From Clostridium frigoris (GTDB taxonomy: Bacteria > Bacillota > Clostridia > Clostridiales > Clostridiaceae): a DNA stretch of 64,000 bases. The position numbers and the translations under genes are program-made. The notes under the pieces are model-generated. The model did no database searches and was not told where the DNA came from. It saw only the letters and a program-made list of their open reading frames with translations. The stretch covers positions 44,875 to 108,874 of the forward strand of contig NZ_JAHLDV010000009.1 of assembly GCF_018861865.1 (NCBI RefSeq). Direction: 5' to 3'. Shown here piece after piece: positions 32,566 through 40,940 of this stretch; positions within the stretch are counted from its first letter, which is position 1; each line of letters opens with the position of its first letter.

Positions 32566-33726
32566 GTGTTTAAACATTTAAGACCTGTATGGGCTGAGGT
32601 TGATTTAGATAAACTAGCACATAATATGCGTGAAATTAGACGAATAACTAAAAGTGAAAAAATCATAGCAGTTGTAAAGGCAGATGCCTATGGACATGGA
32701 GCTGTAGATGTGGCTCCAGTACTACTAGAAAATGGTGCGAATAGTTTAGCGGTTGCAATGTTAAGTGAAGCAGTGGAACTTAGGCGGTCGGGCATAGAAT
32801 GCCCAATAATGATATTAGGATTTACACAGCCGGAACTTATAGACAATTTATTAAAGTATGATATTGATCAAACTGTATTTTCATATAAATTTGCAAAACA
32901 ATTATCAAAGATGGCTCAAGAAGAAAATAAAATAGCAAAAATACACATAGCGTTAGATACAGGTATGGGTAGAATAGGCTTTTTACCAAGCGAGGATAGT
33001 GTGCAAGAAGTATACAATATAAGCACATTACCGAACATAACTATAGAAGGGATATTCTGCCACTTTTCTACTGCAGATGAAAAGGATAAGACATATACTG
33101 ATATCCAAGTTAAAAAATTTGATGATTTTTATGAAAAGTTAAAAGAGAGAAAAATTTACATAAAGATGAGACACATTGCCAATAGTGCGGCTATTATAGA
33201 TTTACCAGAAATTCATTATGAGGCAGTACGACCAGGAATAATAATTTATGGTTATTATCCATCTGATGAGGTAAATAAGGAAAAATTAGATTTATTACCA
33301 GCAATGACTTTAAAAACAAATGTTGTACATATAAAAACGTTGCCACCTGGAGAATATGTGGGTTACGGAAGAAAATATAAAACAGATAAACAAAGTATGA
33401 TAGCAACACTTCCAATTGGATATGCTGATGGATATACAAGACTTTTATTTCAAAAGGCAAAGGTTATTATAAAGGGTAAATTTGCTCCAGTGATAGGGAA
33501 AATTTGTATGGATCAGTGTATGATTGATATTACAGATGTAAGTGGAGTAAAAGTTGGAGACGAGGTTATATTAATAGGTGAAGACGAAAATAATAAATTT
33601 AATGCGGACACTGTTGGAGAACTGATAGGTACAATAAGTTACGAAATAGTTTGTATGATTGGTAAAAGAGTTCCGCGAGTATACATCAAAAAAAATGAGG
33701 TTGTAAAAATAAGAGAATATATATAA
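32566..33726 (+). CDS. alr: Alanine racemase
   Basis: This 386-residue PLP enzyme makes D-alanine for peptidoglycan. The PLP lysine is in VVKADAYGHGA near the N-terminus, the tetrapeptide region LDTGMGRIGF follows, and the second catalytic base Tyr lies in GEYVGYGRKY. Dimer-interface and active-site motifs MDQCMID are present. The start is a GTG: 32566 lies seven bases after GAGGTG, while the GTG at 32557 overlaps that site. It follows the lipoprotein by 37 bases, probably in one operon. Confidence 0.95.
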   Translation: MFKHLRPVWAEVDLDKLAHNMREIRRITKSEKIIAVVKADAYGHGAVDVAPVLLENGANSLAVAMLSEAVELRRSGIECPIMILGFTQPELIDNLLKYDIDQTVFSYKFAKQLSKMAQEENKIAKIHIALDTGMGRIGFLPSEDSVQEVYNISTLPNITIEGIFCHFSTADEKDKTYTDIQVKKFDDFYEKLKERKIYIKMRHIANSAAIIDLPEIHYEAVRPGIIIYGYYPSDEVNKEKLDLLPAMTLKTNVVHIKTLPPGEYVGYGRKYKTDKQSMIATLPIGYADGYTRLLFQKAKVIIKGKFAPVIGKICMDQCMIDITDVSGVKVGDEVILIGEDENNKFNADTVGELIGTISYEIVCMIGKRVPRVYIKKNEVVKIREYI

Positions 33727-33806
33727 AATACTTAGTCTTAATGTAGAATAAGCTATTTTTATAAAAGATTACTTGTTGAAAAAAGGCGAAAAAGCGAATA
33801 ATTTCT

Positions 33807-33835
33807 TTGACATATTGACATAGATTAATTATAAT
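33807..33835 (+). promoter_or_regulatory. Perfect consensus sigma-A promoter of mazEF
   Basis: TTGACA (33807-33812) and TATAAT (33830-33835) are exact consensus hexamers with 17-base spacing. It lies 51 bases before the antitoxin start, so mazEF has its own strong promoter independent of alr. Confidence 0.85.
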
Positions 33836-33885
33836 ATTTTTATACATATTGTTTGTTTTACTAAATAGGAGGTATTAAATTTTCT

Positions 33886-34206
33886 ATGTCGACTTCAAAG
33901 AAATTAGTAATAAACCTCTCGGAGGAACTTTACATTGAATTTAATAAAGCACTTAAAAAAGATTGTAAAAAAAGAAGTGTATTTATTAGGGAAGCTATAA
34001 TACTATATATTGAGGAAAAGAAAAGATTAAATTATGTAGATAGAATGAAACAAGGATATTTAGAAATGGCTGAGTTAAATTTAAAAATAGCTAATATGGG
34101 TTTTGAAAAAGATATCAAAGATTTTAAAGAATATGAAGTTAAGCTTTCGGAGAGTGATTTGTCAAATGACAACAATAGTAAAAAGAGGAGATATATTTTA
34201 TGCTGA
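33886..34206 (+). CDS. mazE: MazE/EndoAI-type antitoxin
   Basis: This 106-residue antitoxin has an N-terminal ribbon-helix-helix DNA-binding domain ([18 protein letters not shown], then [14 protein letters not shown]). A C-terminal acidic tail ([10 protein letters not shown]) normally wraps the toxin. It should neutralise MazF and repress the operon. The frame runs 41 bases into mazF, ending in an atypical basic tail ([10 protein letters not shown]) encoded in the overlap. ATG 33886 is 13 bases from AGGAGG, slightly long. Confidence 0.88.
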   Translation: MSTSKKLVINLSEELYIEFNKALKKDCKKRSVFIREAIILYIEEKKRLNYVDRMKQGYLEMAELNLKIANMGFEKDIKDFKEYEVKLSESDLSNDNNSKKRRYILC

Positions 34207-34513
34207 TTTGAGTCCGGTTGTAGGCTCAGAGCAAGGTGGGATTAGACCAGTAATTATACTTCAAAATGATATTGGTAATAAGTACAGTCCCACTATTATT
34301 ATTGCAGCTATTACTTCTCAGATAAATAAAGCGAAACTCCCTACTCATGTTGAAATTTCTTCAGAAGAGTATGGTCTAAATAAAGATTCTGTGGTTTTGC
34401 TGGAACAAATAAGAACATTAGATAAAAAAAGATTAAAAGAAAAAATTGGTCACATGACTGATGGTGATATGAAAAAGGTAGATACAGCACTTTTAATAAG
34501 TGTAGGTTTATAA
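34166..34513 (+). CDS. mazF: MazF/EndoA-type mRNA endoribonuclease toxin
   Basis: This 115-residue toxin cuts mRNA at specific short sequences in a ribosome-independent way. It has the PemK/MazF motifs [35 protein letters not shown] (catalytic region) and [16 protein letters not shown] 34166 lies inside the antitoxin frame; upstream in-frame starts would extend well into it and lack ribosome sites. A terminator follows immediately. The set resembles B. subtilis ndoAI-ndoA next to alr. Confidence 0.93.
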   Translation: MTTIVKRGDIFYADLSPVVGSEQGGIRPVIILQNDIGNKYSPTIIIAAITSQINKAKLPTHVEISSEEYGLNKDSVVLLEQIRTLDKKRLKEKIGHMTDGDMKKVDTALLISVGL

Positions 34514-34548
34514 AATAGATAAGGGTATTTAATGCCCTTATCTATTTT
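34512..34548 (+). terminator. Terminator of mazEF
   Basis: AAAATAGATAAGGGTA pairs with TGCCCTTATCTATTTTA around a short loop. Confidence 0.85.
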
Positions 34549-34766
34549 ATTGAATCACACAGATTTTGCTAAAATGCAGCAATACTAAAATAATGTAGAA
34601 ACTTATTTGCATGCATGGTGAGTTTTCTACTAGACTACATAATAATTTTAAAGAATATTCACGAAAATTTTATATTAATATTTATTAAGGGCATTGTCAT
34701 TATGTTATAATGTTATTAATGATTTTGACCTAATGAATTATATAAACGTGGTAAGGAGATTTTAAT

Positions 34767-35453
34767 ATGATACAAGTGAAAAAAGTAACTAAGATTTATG
34801 ATAATAATGTAATAGCGTTGTCGAATATTGATATTATAATTGAAAAGGGGGAATTTGTATTCCTTGTAGGACCTAGTGGAGCTGGTAAATCTACTTTTGT
34901 TAAAATACTTTTAAAAGAAGTAGAACCAACCACAGGTAGTGTTATTATAAATGATGTAGATATAACAAATATACTTAGAAAAAATATACCATATTATAGA
35001 AGAAAGATCGGAGTAGTTTTTCAAGATTTTAGATTGATTGATACTCTAAATGTTTACGAAAATGTAGCGTTTGCACTGAGAGCTACAGAATGTTCTGCAA
35101 AGGATATTAGAAAGAAGGTACCTTATGTTTTAGATTTAGTTGGACTCTCCAAAAAACATATGGCTTTTCCTAATGAAATTTCAGGTGGAGAAAAACAAAG
35201 AGTTTCTCTTGCAAGGGCTATAGTAAACAATCCCACTTTGCTAATAGCGGATGAGCCAACAGGAAATTTAGATCCAGAAACTGCACTAGGAATTATGGAT
35301 ATTTTAAATGACATTAACAAAGCAGGAACCACTGTAGTTATGGCAACACATGCTAAAAACATAGTTGATGCTATGAAGAAAAGAGTGCTCGCTATAGAGA
35401 AAGGTGTTCTAGTTAGAGACGAGCAGAGGGGAAGATACGGTTATGAAGATTAG
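34767..35453 (+). CDS. ftsE: Cell-division ABC ATPase FtsE
   Basis: This 228-residue ATPase partners FtsX to gate cell-wall hydrolases at the membrane. Motifs: Walker A GPSGAGKST, signature SGGEKQRVSLARA, Walker B LLIADEPTGNLDP and H-loop THA in the FtsE style. ATG 34767 follows AAGGAG. It overlaps ftsX by 11 bases, indicating coupled translation. A TATAAT about 60 bases upstream may be the -10 box. Confidence 0.95.
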   Translation: MIQVKKVTKIYDNNVIALSNIDIIIEKGEFVFLVGPSGAGKSTFVKILLKEVEPTTGSVIINDVDITNILRKNIPYYRRKIGVVFQDFRLIDTLNVYENVAFALRATECSAKDIRKKVPYVLDLVGLSKKHMAFPNEISGGEKQRVSLARAIVNNPTLLIADEPTGNLDPETALGIMDILNDINKAGTTVVMATHAKNIVDAMKKRVLAIEKGVLVRDEQRGRYGYED

Positions 35454-36333
35454 TACAATTAAATATTTTATTATGGATGCTTTAAAAAGTTTAAAAAGAA
35501 ATAAAACTGTTAGTATAGCGTCGGTAGCTACAGTTGCTGCTACTTTGTTTATTTTAGGTGTGTTTTTATTAATTGTTTTTAATGTTAACGCAGGAGTCAA
35601 AGAGCTAGGGGCTAAGCTTGAGGCTACAGTTTATCTTAAAGATAATATAACAATAGCAGATAAATCAGCTATAGAAAGAGCTTTGAATGGAGTAGCGGGA
35701 GTTACAAGTATTACGTTTGAAGATAAGAATGATGCACTAAACAATGTAAAGAAACAATTTGGGAAGGATAGCGAAGCCTTAACAAAAGGATTGGACAAGA
35801 GTAATCCTTTTCCAACCGCATATGTTGTAAAGGTTGAAAAACCTGAGATAGTAAGTAGTGTTGTTAAGTCTGTTACTGGATTAAAAGGTATAGAAAAAAT
35901 TAATGATGGACGAGAAATCGTTGATAAGGTCATAAAAATAACGAACACCCTTAAAATTATAGGAATTGTATTATTTGCAATCCTAGTAAGTGTATCTTTA
36001 TTTTTAATTGGAAACACAATTAAGCTTACAGTATACTCTAGAAAAAAAGAAATAGGAATTATGAAATTTGTTGGCGCAACCGATTGGTTCATAAGATGGC
36101 CATTTATTATTGAGGGAATGCTTCTTGGTATGTCAGGAGCAATTATTTCTACTGGAGTATTGTATTATGCTTATAAATTAGTTTTTGAGAAGTTTACTAG
36201 TGCATTACTCGGAGTTACATTAATAAATCCTCATTTTATATTAAGCACAACTTTATGGCAGTTTATGTTAGGCGGCTTAATTATTGGAGCATTAGGAAGC
36301 TCTATATCAATAAGAAAGTTTTTGATTGTATAA
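35443..36333 (+). CDS. ftsX: Cell-division protein FtsX
   Basis: This 296-residue membrane protein has one N-terminal helix (about 25-48), a large extracellular domain (about 50-165) and three C-terminal helices (FtsX domain). It forms the transmembrane half of FtsEX and usually activates a peptidoglycan hydrolase, here perhaps the product of a gene elsewhere. The motif YSRKKEIGIMKFVGATDWFI is typical. The following S41 protease with PDZ domain (CtpB-like) is a classic neighbour. Confidence 0.95.
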   Translation: MKISTIKYFIMDALKSLKRNKTVSIASVATVAATLFILGVFLLIVFNVNAGVKELGAKLEATVYLKDNITIADKSAIERALNGVAGVTSITFEDKNDALNNVKKQFGKDSEALTKGLDKSNPFPTAYVVKVEKPEIVSSVVKSVTGLKGIEKINDGREIVDKVIKITNTLKIIGIVLFAILVSVSLFLIGNTIKLTVYSRKKEIGIMKFVGATDWFIRWPFIIEGMLLGMSGAIISTGVLYYAYKLVFEKFTSALLGVTLINPHFILSTTLWQFMLGGLIIGALGSSISIRKFLIV

Positions 36334-36390
36334 TATTAAAGTTTAATTTGCAAAGGGTTTAATCATCTGCGAGGCTTTAATATCAACTAC

Positions 36391-36418
36391 TTTAGAAGGG
36401 AATTAGTTCCCTTCTAAA
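36391..36418 (+). terminator. Hairpin after ftsX
   Basis: TTTAGAAGGGAA and TTCCCTTCTAAA are exact complements around a short loop. There is no T-run after it, so it may be a processing or weak termination site. Confidence 0.5.
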
Positions 36419-36508
36419 ATGTCGTTAAATATCTTTATTTAATATTAGTGTTATAAATTATATATAATTACATAATAATATATAGAGAATTGCAAAGAGG
36501 TGTATAAA

Positions 36509-37783
36509 ATGAGTGATGAAAAAAAAATTAAAACTAAATCAAATGTTAGCGAAAGACCTAGAGGAGAAAAAAGGAAACGAATTATATGGGTTATAGTTTT
36601 GCTTATTATTACGAATTGTATAACTTTGTTTGTATCAATTCAGATTTCTTTAATGACTCCAAATGGAAAAGTGATAATGGGAAGAGCTGATTATGAACAA
36701 ATAGTAAAGTTCCAAAAATTATTTTTAGTTAGGAATAAATTATATAAATATTATGATGGTAAAATTAGCGATGATGTTTTAGTAGAGGGAGCTATAAAGG
36801 GGATGACTAATTCCTTAAATGATCCTTATACAGTTTTCATGAACAAAAAAGAGTATACAGATTTTAATACTCAGACAGAAGGCGCTTACACTGGTCTTGG
36901 CTTACAAGTGGGAGTTAAAGACGATAACATAGTTGTAATTTCAACATTTGATGATTCACCAGCTAAAAAGGCAGGAATAATTTCTGGAGATATCATAAAA
37001 AAGGTTAATTCAACTGAAGTGACTGGGAAAGAATTAGAAAAGGCAGTTGCTATGATGAAAGGTAAAGAAGGCGGAGCAGTTACATTAACACTTAGTAGAA
37101 AAGGAAAAGCTAATTTTAATGTTAATATGAAACGTGCTACTATCGATTTAGTAACAGTTAAGGGTGAAATGTTACCAAATAAAATTGGATATATTCAACT
37201 TACAATGTTTGATGAAAATACTGCTGCTAATTTCAATAAAAAATTAGCGGAATTACAAAGTAAGGGAATGAAGAGTTTAATAGTAGATGAAAGAGGAAAT
37301 CCAGGTGGACTTTTAGATCAGGTTGTAGATTTAACATCTAATTTTGTACCTAAGGGAAAGAATATAGTATATACAATAGATAAGAATAAGAAAAAGATTG
37401 AGTATAAGTCAAAGGGTGGTATAGCAATAGGAATGCCATTAACTGTACTTACGGATGCGGGATCAGCAAGTGCTTCAGAAATTTTTGCAGGTGCTATAAG
37501 AGACTATAAAGTTGGTACACTGGTTGGAGAAAAAACATTTGGTAAGGGTATAGTTCAAACTATGCTTTCTGGAGGTAATAGTGGGTTTAATGATGGTACT
37601 GCATTAAAGATAACTATATCAAAATATTATACTCCGAATGGTGAAAATATACAGCATATTGGAATTAAACCAGGAGTTGCAGTAGTGTATCCACAAGTAC
37701 TCAAAGAGAAGGTATATAATAGAGCTTTAGATCCACAATTTAAAAAAGCCTTGGAGATAGCTACGGATAAAATCAAGCAATAA
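36509..37783 (+). CDS. S41 carboxyl-terminal processing protease (CtpB-like)
   Basis: This 424-residue secreted or membrane-tethered protease has an N-terminal basic stretch and membrane anchor (about 25-48), a PDZ domain (about 115-195; GAYTGLGLQVG, SPAKKAGIISGDII) and an S41 serine protease domain. The catalytic Ser is in DAGSASASEIFAG and the Lys in FGKGIVQT. It cleaves proteins near the C-terminus; in Bacillus CtpB acts in sporulation signalling. ATG 36509 follows GAGG. It lies downstream of ftsEX in the same order as in Bacillus. Confidence 0.92.
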   Translation: MSDEKKIKTKSNVSERPRGEKRKRIIWVIVLLIITNCITLFVSIQISLMTPNGKVIMGRADYEQIVKFQKLFLVRNKLYKYYDGKISDDVLVEGAIKGMTNSLNDPYTVFMNKKEYTDFNTQTEGAYTGLGLQVGVKDDNIVVISTFDDSPAKKAGIISGDIIKKVNSTEVTGKELEKAVAMMKGKEGGAVTLTLSRKGKANFNVNMKRATIDLVTVKGEMLPNKIGYIQLTMFDENTAANFNKKLAELQSKGMKSLIVDERGNPGGLLDQVVDLTSNFVPKGKNIVYTIDKNKKKIEYKSKGGIAIGMPLTVLTDAGSASASEIFAGAIRDYKVGTLVGEKTFGKGIVQTMLSGGNSGFNDGTALKITISKYYTPNGENIQHIGIKPGVAVVYPQVLKEKVYNRALDPQFKKALEIATDKIKQ

Positions 37784-37790
37784 TTAACAA

Positions 37791-37825
37791 GTATCTACCA
37801 ATAAAATGGTAGATATTTAGTTTTT
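37791..37825 (+). terminator. Terminator of the S41 protease gene
   Basis: TATCTACCA pairs with TGGTAGATA around ATAAAA, followed by TTTAGTTTTT. Confidence 0.75.
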
Positions 37826-37895
37826 AAGAACATTTTGATTAATGAAGGTTATTATCAAAACATACTTCATTAATATGGGAGGAGAATTTTATCCA

Positions 37896-39272
37896 ATGGA
37901 CATTGCAATACATACTTTAAGTGCAGTTGCTTTTGCAATTGTAGACCCTTCAAATGCATTTATTTTAATGATGATTGCATTGATTTTTTATAATAAGAAC
38001 AAGAAAATTGCTGCTATGCAGAAGATGATAATGGGAGAGAGCTTAGATTCAGCATTTGAATTAACTATTTCTCAAATTGTACTAGGTATTTTTGCTGGGG
38101 CGGCAGCTAGCTTAATATTTACATTCGCAGGATTAGTTTTTGATGAAAACTCAAACATTTATTTATTGTTTATGGTTTCGTTATTTTTCATGGCATTTAA
38201 GCCTAGATTTATTTGCTTTTCCTATTCTGGTGCAGTACTAGGTATAGCCAGTTTAGGTTTTAAATTTGCAGCAAATATACTAAATATGCCACAATTAGAT
38301 GTTATAAACATTGATATTTTGACGTTAATGACGTTGGTTGGAATATTACATATTGTAGAGGGAGGTCTAGTAATGATAGATGGGTCAAGAGGAGCTATCC
38401 CGGTATTTACTAACAGAGATAACAAAATAATTGGTGGATTTGCATTGAAAAGATACTGGGCGTTACCGATTGCACTACTTATACTTTTAAGTGCAACTTC
38501 ATCGGATTTAGTGGTTGGACAGAGCGTAATGATTCCTGAATGGAGACATTTAATCAAAGGGAATATAATAGATCGAATTGTGAAGAATTCAGTTATAGCA
38601 TCTATTGCTTTGTATGGAGTCATAGGCTATAGTAGCATTACTTTTACTAAGAGTAAAAGGGCTAAGACACTTACTTCTGGCGCTTTGATTATGGTTTATG
38701 GATTATTGCTAACGGCAGTAGCGCAACTTGCAGTACTAGGCACGACGTATCAATTCTTTGTTCTAATATTTGCGGCAGTAGTACACGAAGCGATGCTTAG
38801 ACTAGAAAAGTATATGGAGCTCACAATGAAACCTAAATTTAGTAGTAGTGATGAGGGAATTATGGTGCTTGCAGTAGCCCCTAAGTCTCCTGCTTTTGAA
38901 ATGGGAATTGAAAGTGGAGATTTGATAGTTGAGCTTAATGGTAAAACGATTGAGGCTGAGGAAGAAATATTTAATATAATTAAAGGGAATTTTAGTTCTC
39001 TATCGTTAAAAATAAAGAAACCTTTTGGAGATTTGAAAAATGTAAATTATAGTAACATGGCTGTAAAAAAAAGGCTAGGTATAGTGGTTGTACCTAGGGA
39101 GATTCCTGATAATACTGCTATAGTAAATATGCATGATGATACATTTAAAGAGGTAATTGATAAAATAAAAGACAAAAACAAAGAAGAACATAAAGATATA
39201 AAACAAGAGGAAGATAAAGACATAAAACAAGAGGAAAATCAAAATCAAGACCAAGGCGAAGATAAAAAATAA
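37896..39272 (+). CDS. MinJ-like polytopic PDZ protein
   Basis: This 458-residue protein has about eight membrane helices (about 5-310), then a PDZ domain (about 320-410; VLAVAPKSPAFEMGIESGDL). A very charged repetitive tail with two copies of DIKQEE follows. B. subtilis MinJ, which links DivIVA to MinD for division-site selection, has this layout and also sits after ftsEX-ctpB and before uvrBA. I start at ATG 37896 behind GGGAGGAG rather than 37842. Whether it acts in Min positioning here is inference from architecture and synteny. Confidence 0.78.
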   Translation: MDIAIHTLSAVAFAIVDPSNAFILMMIALIFYNKNKKIAAMQKMIMGESLDSAFELTISQIVLGIFAGAAASLIFTFAGLVFDENSNIYLLFMVSLFFMAFKPRFICFSYSGAVLGIASLGFKFAANILNMPQLDVINIDILTLMTLVGILHIVEGGLVMIDGSRGAIPVFTNRDNKIIGGFALKRYWALPIALLILLSATSSDLVVGQSVMIPEWRHLIKGNIIDRIVKNSVIASIALYGVIGYSSITFTKSKRAKTLTSGALIMVYGLLLTAVAQLAVLGTTYQFFVLIFAAVVHEAMLRLEKYMELTMKPKFSSSDEGIMVLAVAPKSPAFEMGIESGDLIVELNGKTIEAEEEIFNIIKGNFSSLSLKIKKPFGDLKNVNYSNMAVKKRLGIVVVPREIPDNTAIVNMHDDTFKEVIDKIKDKNKEEHKDIKQEEDKDIKQEENQNQDQGEDKK

Positions 39273-39348
39273 ACATAATTAATAAAATATATATATTATT
39301 ACAACATAACTATTTTTATTATGGGAATATTAATAATGGGTGATGTTT

Positions 39349-39777
39349 ATGAGAAAAAAAATATTAATAGTTATGTTCGTATTTATTATGTTGTTGCATT
39401 CAACGGTATCTTCTGCTTTAGGATTTAAATATATCCAAATTTTTGATCCAAAACAAGATAGGGTTGTAAAGGTAGTGCAGTTAAATGATGAAATTCATAA
39501 TATGGTTGTAAGTTCAATAAAGGATGTAGATAGCTTATATCCTAAAAGTAAACCACTTACGGATGATGGGTATGCAATTAAGGTTCCGATTTATCCTGCT
39601 GTTAGGGTAGAGGGGAAATGTTTGAATTCACTTGTTGATAATATTTTTATAATAATTCCACAACATGAGGCACCATTTTTTATGGTGTTTGAAGATGATA
39701 ATAAGCAACTTTGTTTCCCTTTCAAAGGAAATGTAAATGATTTGTCAAAACTTTTAGATTTTAAATTAAGAAGCTAA
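39349..39777 (+). CDS. Small secreted protein, unknown
   Basis: The 142-residue product has a signal peptide (MRKKILIVMFVFIMLLHSTV, cleavage around residue 22-24) and a mature domain of mixed strands and helices. Motifs include FDPKQDRVVKVVQLND and IPQHEAPFFMVFEDD, which I do not recognise. ATG 39349 is preceded by GGGTG at proper distance; two upstream in-frame starts lack this. The next hairpin (39839) is its likely terminator. Its place after the MinJ-like gene hints at a cell-envelope function. Confidence 0.65.
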   Translation: MRKKILIVMFVFIMLLHSTVSSALGFKYIQIFDPKQDRVVKVVQLNDEIHNMVVSSIKDVDSLYPKSKPLTDDGYAIKVPIYPAVRVEGKCLNSLVDNIFIIIPQHEAPFFMVFEDDNKQLCFPFKGNVNDLSKLLDFKLRS

Positions 39778-39838
39778 TGAAGTTTTTGATTATAATATTA
39801 ATATTGTAGAGATTATAAAAGAAAATAATGAATGATGG

Positions 39839-39866
39839 AATAGGGACTTAGTACCCTATTTTTTTG
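39839..39866 (+). terminator. Terminator
   Basis: AATAGGG and CCCTATT pair around ACTTAGTA, followed by seven T. Confidence 0.8.
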
Positions 39867-39914
39867 TATATTTTTAGGGGTAATTAGCAATATATATTTG
39901 TTAGGTGTGTTATT

Positions 39915-39989
39915 ATGAAGTTTATAAATACCGATAATCAAATAGGCTATGGGATGCCAAAGTATTGTAGCTTTATTCAAAAACATTAA
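39915..39989 (+). CDS. Possible 24-aa peptide, doubtful
   Basis: ATG 39915 with TTAGGTG upstream opens a 24-codon frame (MKFINTDNQIGYGMPKYCSF, then IQKH) between the preceding terminator and the flippase gene. It could be a leader peptide or chance. There is no supporting similarity. Confidence 0.2.
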   Translation: MKFINTDNQIGYGMPKYCSFIQKH

Positions 39990-40021
39990 TATTATATTTT
40001 AAAGTTGATGGGGGGGAGTGA

Positions 40022-40825
40022 ATGTCTACACAAGTAATAATAGTTTTAATTCTTACAATTATCATTTCTATAATTTCAACGCTAGCTTATTCTGTTAGAA
40101 TTGTTGGGGTAAGAACAGGGAGAATAGCAGTATCTTTTGCAGTATTTAATATTTTTGCGTTAGTTTCTAGAACTGCAAATAGTGTTCAAGCACCACTACT
40201 TGCTAAAACAATTGAGAGTACTATAAAAACAGGAAATCCTCAGAGTTTATTATCTACGTTTAGGTGGATACTATTTTCTACAACGGTTGCAACAATTATT
40301 GGTTCAGCACTTATGCCAACATTTATAAAGCTTTTTGGAAAAGTAGTAGAATCGTTTAGTATTAATCGTTCTATACCTAAATTATTAATGCATGCTTTTT
40401 CAAAATCGGGAATAGAGCAGTTCAAAAGTAGCGTTACAAAACCTAAAAAAGAAAATTTGGCACAATTAAAAAATTTTAAAACAATGCCTAAAAAGATTAT
40501 TTTGCTTAATACTATAGCTTTTTCTATATCTACGGTAGGTGTTTTAGCATCATTGTATGCAGGTTGTTTGAACCCAGAATTAAGAACCACCTGCAGTACA
40601 TTATCAGCGGTTATAAATGGTGGTGCAACAATACTTATGGTTATATTCATAGATCCATTTATATCGATTTTAACGGATGATGTAATAAATGGAGAGTGTA
40701 GTCAGGTACAGTTTGATAGATGTATAATTTTTATTGTTGGAGGATTAATAGTGGGAACAATATTAGCTCAGTTTTTATTAATTCCAGCAGCACAGGTAAT
40801 ATCTTTTATAGCAAAATTAATTTAG
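40022..40825 (+). CDS. amj: Amj-type lipid II flippase (DUF2837)
   Basis: This 267-residue polytopic protein has about six membrane helices. It carries the family signature LAYSVRIVGVRTGRIAVSFAVFN in two adjacent stretches followed by FALVSRTANSVQAPLLA. Amj (YdaH) in Bacillus flips lipid II across the membrane as an alternative to MurJ. Conserved residues and length agree. ATG 40022 follows GGGGGAGTG. It stands alone between the MinJ-like cluster and uvrB, consistent with a cell-wall neighbourhood. Confidence 0.88.
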   Translation: MSTQVIIVLILTIIISIISTLAYSVRIVGVRTGRIAVSFAVFNIFALVSRTANSVQAPLLAKTIESTIKTGNPQSLLSTFRWILFSTTVATIIGSALMPTFIKLFGKVVESFSINRSIPKLLMHAFSKSGIEQFKSSVTKPKKENLAQLKNFKTMPKKIILLNTIAFSISTVGVLASLYAGCLNPELRTTCSTLSAVINGGATILMVIFIDPFISILTDDVINGECSQVQFDRCIIFIVGGLIVGTILAQFLLIPAAQVISFIAKLI

Positions 40826-40861
40826 AATAGACGTGGTTATTATAGTATTATAAATACTATA

Positions 40862-40913
40862 TTGACATATTAAAAAGTTATAGTTAAAATATAAAGTAAC
40901 GAACAAACGTTCA
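40862..40913 (+). promoter_or_regulatory. uvrBA promoter and LexA (SOS) box
   Basis: TTGACA (40862-40867) and TAAAAT (40885-40890) are 17 bases apart. Ten bases later CGAACAAACGTTCA (40900-40913) matches the Firmicute LexA box CGAAC-N4-GTTCG at all positions but the last. LexA bound there would block initiation or early elongation, giving DNA-damage induction of uvrB and uvrA. Confidence 0.85.
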
Positions 40914-40940
40914 TATAATGATAAACAAGGCGGTGATTTT

